NCBI GenBank assembly: GCA_036725345.1
Contig: DAIMEJ010000006.1
Location: forward strand, 62,001 to 126,000
Source: JAPLJU01 sp036725345
GTDB lineage: Bacteria; Desulfobacterota; Syntrophia; Syntrophales; UBA2192
Length of the DNA: 64,000 nucleotides
Direction of reading: 5' to 3'
A program made the translations under genes and the position numbers. How positions within the stretch are numbered: the first letter of the stretch is position 1; every line of letters begins with the position of its first letter. Below, in pieces: positions 59,513-64,000 of this stretch. A model generated the notes under the pieces. The model searched no databases. It saw nothing but the letters and a program-made list of their open reading frames with translations, and had not been told where the DNA came from.

Positions 59513-61693
59513 ATGGAAAATCCAGCGAATCTGCCGAACGAGAAACCCCTGCGCGTCCCTTTCCGTATCGCGCTGTCCGCCATTTTCGCCGTTTTGCTCA
59601 TTGCCGCCATCGGGACGCTCGGCTTTCTTTCATATTCCAATCTCAGAAAGAACGCCGACGACCTTTCCTCCCAGGTGATCGACGAGACATCGAGCCGGAT
59701 AGAACTCTGGGTCAAGAACCTCCTCTCCAAGGCCAACGATCAGAACCAGTTGAACCGAGCCACACTGGGCGCGATCAAGGTGGGTCCAGAAACCTTTTTC
59801 AGGTTGAGCAACTACTGGCGGCGGGTCATGGAGACGCAGCCTTATTTCACTTTTATTTCCGTCAGGCTCGAAAACGGCGGACAGCTTTCCATCGAACGGC
59901 TGGCGGATGGCAAGCTCTCCATCCGTGAAAGTCAATTCGACAGCGTGAAGCGAACACTCGAAATCTACGATTTCTGGCCCGAAGACTACCGCCAGCGCAG
60001 GCCCTACAATCACAAAAAGATTACCTTTGCCCCCAGGAGCGCGCCCAGCGGCGCCACTGAAAACTGGTATGCCAAAGCCGTAAAGGCGGGACAGCCCGTC
60101 TGGATAGAGGCCCGCACCATCCGCAAGGGCGCCGAGACCGTGGCGGGTGTTTCCTACGCCGCACCCTTCTACGGGCCTGAAAAGGAGCTGCGCGGGGTGA
60201 CGAGTGTTGATTTCGACATCGTGGCCATATCGAAATTCCTTGCCGCCAACCCCGTGGGAGAGGAGGGGTTTGCCTTCATCATCGAAAAGCCGGCGAAAGG
60301 GGAACCGCGCGTCATCGCCCACCCGACCCCGGAAATCCTTACCCATACCGTTGCCAATGAGCGGGGCCTCACGCAGCACGAGTTCGTCCCTTACAGGAAT
60401 CTCAAGGATGTCCGCGTGGCCGGTTTCATGGAGCAGCTCTCCCGGAATGAACTTCTTCAACCGACCGATCAGATCCGAATTCTAAGCTTCACCGCCGGCG
60501 GCACGGAGTATTTCGGAAGCTACCGCAGAATGTCCGGCAACGACATGCCGGACTGGATCATCGCGTCGATCATCCCCCGAAAGGAAATCATGGGGTTTGC
60601 GGACCGCAACAACCTGGAAACCCTGGGAATCGGTCTGGCGGGTTTTCTGCTCATCCTGCTGGCCAGCGCGTGGATTTCCGGGCGAATCTCGAGACCCCTG
60701 AAAAAAATCTCCAATGAATCGGAAGCCATCGGCCGCTTCGAACTCGAGGGCGGGCCCATGGGGCACTCGATTATCAAGGAGGTGGATCGCCTCATGACGG
60801 CCACGGACGACATGAAGAGGGGGCTCCGGTCTTTCGGGAAGTATGTGCCGACCGATGTCGTCCGGGACATCATGGCCTCGGGCGGGGAAGCCGTGCTGGG
60901 GGGCCGCAAGGCGAACCTCACGATCTTTTTCTCAGACATCGAGGGATTCACGTCGATCTCGGAGCAACTCGAGCCGGAAGCCCTCGTGGATCATCTGGCC
61001 GAATACCTCGGTGAAATGAACCAGCAGGTGCGCGATGAGCAGGGGACGGTTGACAAGTTCATCGGGGATTCCATCATGGCCTTCTGGGGGGCTCCCATGC
61101 CAAACGCGGAACACGCCCTGGCGGCCTGCCGCGCGGCCCTCCGGTGCCAGGAACGGCTCGCAGCGCTCCGGGAGAAATGGCAACGCGAGGGAAAGCCTCT
61201 TTTCTACCAGCGCATCGGCATCAATACGGGCGAGGTCATCGTGGGCAACATGGGAAGCGAGAACCGCATGAACTACACGGTTGTCGGGGATCATGTCAAT
61301 GCCGCAAGCCGTTTCGAAGGGCTCAACAAGTTCTACGGGACGAACATCATCATCGGGGAGAGCACCTATGACCTGGTGAAGGACCACTTTGTCGCACGGC
61401 CGATCGACATGGTATCCGTGATGGGCAAGAAGACCGGGTTGAAGGTGTATGAGCTCATGGGGGACAAAAAGACGGTGGAGGATAGAAAAGTCACGATCGC
61501 CCGGATAACGGCCCAGGCACTCGAAGCCTATCTGGCGAGGCGTTTCGATGAGGCCATCAAAGCATACGAGACCGTCCGTGATCTGAATCCCGGTGACCGG
61601 CCCGTCGGCTTCATGCTGGTCCGCTGCAGGCAGTACCTTGAAAACCCGCCGCCGGACAACTGGGACGGCGTCTTCAGGCTGGAGAGCAAGTAA
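59513..61693 (+). CDS. Membrane-bound class III adenylate cyclase with Cache sensor
   Basis: A 726-residue transmembrane cyclase: membrane segment (about 21-43), an extracytoplasmic dCache-like sensor (about 45-360, with PSGATENWYAKAVKAGQPVW, RGVTSVDFDIVAIS, FIIEKPAKG), second membrane segment (GIGLAGFLLILLASAWI), HAMP, then a cyclase domain (about 460-640). Catalytic residues visible: metal Asp in FFSDIEGFTSIS and DKFIGDSIMAFWGAP, with the Lys of VDKFIGD that selects adenine, GINTGEVIVGNMGSENRMNY and VVGDHVNAASR. A short TPR-like tail ends the protein. It would couple an external signal to cAMP. The 250-bp spacer before it holds nothing I can support. Confidence 0.9.
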   Translation: MENPANLPNEKPLRVPFRIALSAIFAVLLIAAIGTLGFLSYSNLRKNADDLSSQVIDETSSRIELWVKNLLSKANDQNQLNRATLGAIKVGPETFFRLSNYWRRVMETQPYFTFISVRLENGGQLSIERLADGKLSIRESQFDSVKRTLEIYDFWPEDYRQRRPYNHKKITFAPRSAPSGATENWYAKAVKAGQPVWIEARTIRKGAETVAGVSYAAPFYGPEKELRGVTSVDFDIVAISKFLAANPVGEEGFAFIIEKPAKGEPRVIAHPTPEILTHTVANERGLTQHEFVPYRNLKDVRVAGFMEQLSRNELLQPTDQIRILSFTAGGTEYFGSYRRMSGNDMPDWIIASIIPRKEIMGFADRNNLETLGIGLAGFLLILLASAWISGRISRPLKKISNESEAIGRFELEGGPMGHSIIKEVDRLMTATDDMKRGLRSFGKYVPTDVVRDIMASGGEAVLGGRKANLTIFFSDIEGFTSISEQLEPEALVDHLAEYLGEMNQQVRDEQGTVDKFIGDSIMAFWGAPMPNAEHALAACRAALRCQERLAALREKWQREGKPLFYQRIGINTGEVIVGNMGSENRMNYTVVGDHVNAASRFEGLNKFYGTNIIIGESTYDLVKDHFVARPIDMVSVMGKKTGLKVYELMGDKKTVEDRKVTIARITAQALEAYLARRFDEAIKAYETVRDLNPGDRPVGFMLVRCRQYLENPPPDNWDGVFRLESK

Positions 61694-61708
61694 TCGACGA
61701 TAAACAGT

Positions 61709-61754
61709 AAAAGGGCAGGCGAAATGACGGTTCAATCCAGCCTGCCCTTTTTGT
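61709..61754. terminator. Terminator between cyclase and DUF3300 genes
   Basis: AAAAGGGCAGGC (61709-61720) pairs with GCCTGCCCTTTT (61740-61751), followed by more T. It lies between convergent genes and could serve both. Confidence 0.8.
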
Positions 61755-61773
61755 TATGGATTCAATGCGGTTT

Positions 61774-63432
61774 TTAACGGCCGCCGTGGAATCCGCCGCC
61801 CCAGCCGCCCATGCGGCCGCCCCCACCGGACCCGACGGATCCCCCCCGGGGTGCGGAAAAGCTGCCTCTGCCAGCATTACCGCCGCCGGACCAGCCTGTG
61901 CCCCTATCGGGGCTGATGACGCCTCGCCCGCCCTGGCCGCCGAAAGCGCCGGTCCATTTTTGAGATTTCGGGACGGGAGTGCTTACCCCGCGGCCGGAAC
62001 TCGCGGGTTGCTGTGCCAGGGGCCCGCGACTCATCCTTTGTGGAGCGGAGAAGGACCCCGTTCTACCGGGGGAAGGCCTGTAGGAGCGGTCGAGGGCCTG
62101 CCTGCCGGTTCCCCTTTGTTCAAGTGTCTTCCGGGGCGTGGATGATGTGTCCATCCGGGCGTTCCTGCCCACGGAGGAATAGGGTCTTCCGGACCTGCTG
62201 CCTTCAAACTGCCGATTCGTCATTGTCCGGGAGACAGAGGCATCCGTTTTCCCGCGTCTGTCGATAGAACGGTAGGACCCGCCAGCTCTCCCGGCGGCAT
62301 CCGTCCTTCCGGTCCCGCCTGCGGCACTGGTCCTCGCAACAGAAGTCCTCCGCGCCATGTTGTCTTGAAATGTCCGTGAAACGCGGCGGCTGTCCGCCGT
62401 TGTCCTGCTCATCTGTCCGAACCGTTCACTGACGGCCCGATCCCGGTATGCCACTCCCCGCCTGTGGGACGGGTCGTGGGTCCATTGTTGCCTCGCCGGC
62501 GTGCCCCCGGGTGAACCGGCCGTGCTGCTCGCAGAGGAGAACCGGGTGGAACGTCCTTGCGCGCCGCCCCCGAATGAACCAACTGTATTATTCGCCGGTG
62601 GCGGACCGGGGGGACGACCTCGCGCAGCACCCCCGAATGAACCGATCGTGTTTCCGGGGGGGTGGCCGTGATGCGGGTGCCCGTAGTAGCCGGAGTTCAC
62701 ATAGACGTGATGATGATGCCAGTCGCAGTAACCCCAATGACCCCAGAAAGAACCGATAAAGAAACCGAAGCTGAAACCGATGAACCCGGGGGCGATTGCC
62801 ACCCCTGCGGCATAGGGGTAGGGATAGAAGGCGTAGGGCGGATAATAGGGCCACCACCAGGGACCGTAAACCCACCAGGGGTCATAAACGGGAACGTAAA
62901 CCACCCGCGGGTCTGCAGGCTCAATCCTGATGACCTCTTTTTCGATGTTCACGTGCTGTTCTTTTGTGGACGTCAGATTACCGGCTTCGTAGGCTTTCCT
63001 CCGGAGGCTCTGGACCGTGTCCATGACGTCGGTCTGCTGTGCCAGGAACGCCGCCCCGAGTTTTTCAGTCCAGTCCAGCTTCTCGGTCATCGTCGAGAGG
63101 AGGTCGGGGAAAATCACCAGCGCCTTCACGCTCGGGTCCCACGGCTGCTTGTCCGCGGCTTCCTTCAGCTTATCCCCCGTAAGTGCCTTATTCTGCTTCA
63201 CCCACCGATCCGCCATCACGACCTCCAGGGGATAAGTCGAAGCCATGAGGATCTGGGCGAGGAGCGCATCGGGGTAGAGCGCTATGGGGGCCAGCATCTG
63301 ATCGAGCTCTTCCTGCGAGAACTTCTTGGCGGAAGCGCTTTTGCCGTCCTGGGCCAGTGCCGCCGGGGAAAGGGCCAGCATAGATATTAGAAGCCAAACC
63401 AGCACGAACCGGAAGGATTTATAGTTCTTCAT
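61774..63432 (-). CDS. DUF3300 exported protein with low-complexity Gly/Ser/Arg tail
   Basis: A 552-residue exported protein. After a signal peptide (FVLVWLLISMLALSPAALAQ) comes the DUF3300 domain: FSQEELDQMLAPIALYPDAL, LLAQILMASTYPLEVVMADR, KQPWDPSVKALVIFPDLLS, WTEKLGAAFLAQQTDVMDTV, EPADPRVVYVPVYDPWWVYG. A Trp/Tyr/Pro-rich stretch, a His-rich HHHHVYVNSGYYGHPHHGHP and about 280 residues of Gly/Ser/Arg/Thr-rich sequence follow, ending GGGGRMGGWGGGFHGGR. Function unknown. ATG at 63432 is preferred to 63453. Confidence 0.88.
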   Translation of the reverse strand: MKNYKSFRFVLVWLLISMLALSPAALAQDGKSASAKKFSQEELDQMLAPIALYPDALLAQILMASTYPLEVVMADRWVKQNKALTGDKLKEAADKQPWDPSVKALVIFPDLLSTMTEKLDWTEKLGAAFLAQQTDVMDTVQSLRRKAYEAGNLTSTKEQHVNIEKEVIRIEPADPRVVYVPVYDPWWVYGPWWWPYYPPYAFYPYPYAAGVAIAPGFIGFSFGFFIGSFWGHWGYCDWHHHHVYVNSGYYGHPHHGHPPGNTIGSFGGAARGRPPGPPPANNTVGSFGGGAQGRSTRFSSASSTAGSPGGTPARQQWTHDPSHRRGVAYRDRAVSERFGQMSRTTADSRRVSRTFQDNMARRTSVARTSAAGGTGRTDAAGRAGGSYRSIDRRGKTDASVSRTMTNRQFEGSRSGRPYSSVGRNARMDTSSTPRKTLEQRGTGRQALDRSYRPSPGRTGSFSAPQRMSRGPLAQQPASSGRGVSTPVPKSQKWTGAFGGQGGRGVISPDRGTGWSGGGNAGRGSFSAPRGGSVGSGGGGRMGGWGGGFHGGR

Positions 63433-63687
63433 ATCCGTTCCTCGCATATGCACTGAACATCATTAAAGCACTTCCCATGTCCCTTGTCCAGAAGGACGGT
63501 GAAACTTGGTGTTTTAAAACATAATAACGACTCAGGCGTCATGTGGTTGACATCCGGGGGATTCAGGCAAAGAAAAAAGGTCCTATGCCCCTCCCGCCCG
63601 GCTGTGATATAAATCAACGATAATAAACGAGAAAGAAAAAACCATATCCCAATCCTTTTCCCGCGGCAAACGAATCATGGAGAACCG

Positions 63688-64000
63688 GTGACCCAAAAAT
63701 CTCTCAGCATCGAAATCTGTACGGACTCCCGCGAGGAGGGCAAAGCGATACGGACGATGATCGAGGAGGTCATGCGCCGTCACGAAATAGAGGGCTATAT
63801 CAAGGTTTCATGGGTCCCATCCTCCGCGAGTTCCACTTTCGGCCTGACCAATCTCCCCGCAGTTCTCATCAACAAGAGGGTTCTAAAACAGGGGGTGACG
63901 CCGAGTCGGAGGGAAGTCGAGGCCTGGTTCGAGTGGCTCTTTCCGCGGGATCCATCCCGGGAGTGCAGGGATGAGGCCGTCCCGGTGACGTCCGAGGAAG
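63688..64000 (+). CDS. Thioredoxin-fold-like protein, 3' end outside window
   Basis: A GTG at 63688 preceded by GGAGA opens a frame that runs to the window edge (104 codons). The start SLSIEICTDSREEGKAIRTM and the block LTNLPAVLINKRVLKQGVTP then REVEAWFEWLF resemble small thioredoxin-like domains (cis-Pro in NLPAVLIN). The CxxC redox motif is missing; only one Cys (ICTD) is at that place. The spacer 63,433-63,687 before it holds no supported gene. Confidence 0.55.
   Translation, partial: MTQKSLSIEICTDSREEGKAIRTMIEEVMRRHEIEGYIKVSWVPSSASSTFGLTNLPAVLINKRVLKQGVTPSRREVEAWFEWLFPRDPSRECRDEAVPVTSEE

Noticed and set aside
1..64000. CRISPR arrays, rRNA genes and other tRNA genes
   Set aside because: No regularly spaced repeats with unique spacers and no rRNA-like sequence were seen; selC is the only tRNA recognised.

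Overview
The window looks like chromosome from a Gram-negative, GC-rich (roughly 58-60 %) anaerobe or microaerobe. Gene content and protein flavour suggest a deltaproteobacterial lineage (Desulfobacterota, Syntrophales-like); no ribosomal RNA is present to settle this. Outer-membrane maturation genes (lolA-like, SurA-like), cytochrome bd oxidase, tRNA-Sec, a PEP-CTERM protein and a CFI-box-CTERM protein all fit that placement.

Bases 1-38,310 and 54,400-64,000 are mainly housekeeping. On the left are the 5' part of a large GlmS-like amidotransferase, PLP synthesis genes split between the strands (pdxT at 2.5 kb, pdxS at 7 kb), moaC, murI, comM, ilvE, lolA, an HD-GYP/HDOD signalling trio, and a 1,417-residue protein that joins a GT3 glycogen synthase to a GT35 glucan phosphorylase. 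Next come a radical SAM/patatin pair, proA-nadD and a thioesterase. A compact minus-strand operon nadA-mfd-ppiC-surA-uvrA follows, with two 4-bp overlaps, then cydAB and moeA.

tRNA-Sec (selC, 38,359-38,456) marks the edge of an accessory region of about 16 kb (38.5-54.2 kb). This region holds mostly small exported, lipid-anchored or membrane proteins, a fragment resembling a phage capsid gene, several broken genes, a REP-associated tyrosine transposase (RAYT) with four internally deleted copies and one 3' stub, and three promoters that share a dyad motif placed exactly 46 bp upstream of the -35 box. Some of its genes (40.4-40.9 and 42.9-44.8 kb) are clearly more AT-rich than the flanks.

The most striking locus is 54,397-59,262: one promoter followed by an AspRS-GatC fusion, a GatA homologue and a GatB homologue. 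The arrangement is that of a transamidosome for Asn-tRNA formation. However, the GatA homologue lacks the N-terminal region, all three residues of the amidase triad and the residues that bind glutamine, and GatB has lost its DYRYFPEPD block. This is either a transamidosome that no longer uses glutamine in the usual way or a Gat complex turned to another job. An adenylate cyclase, a DUF3300 protein and the start of a thioredoxin-fold gene close the window.
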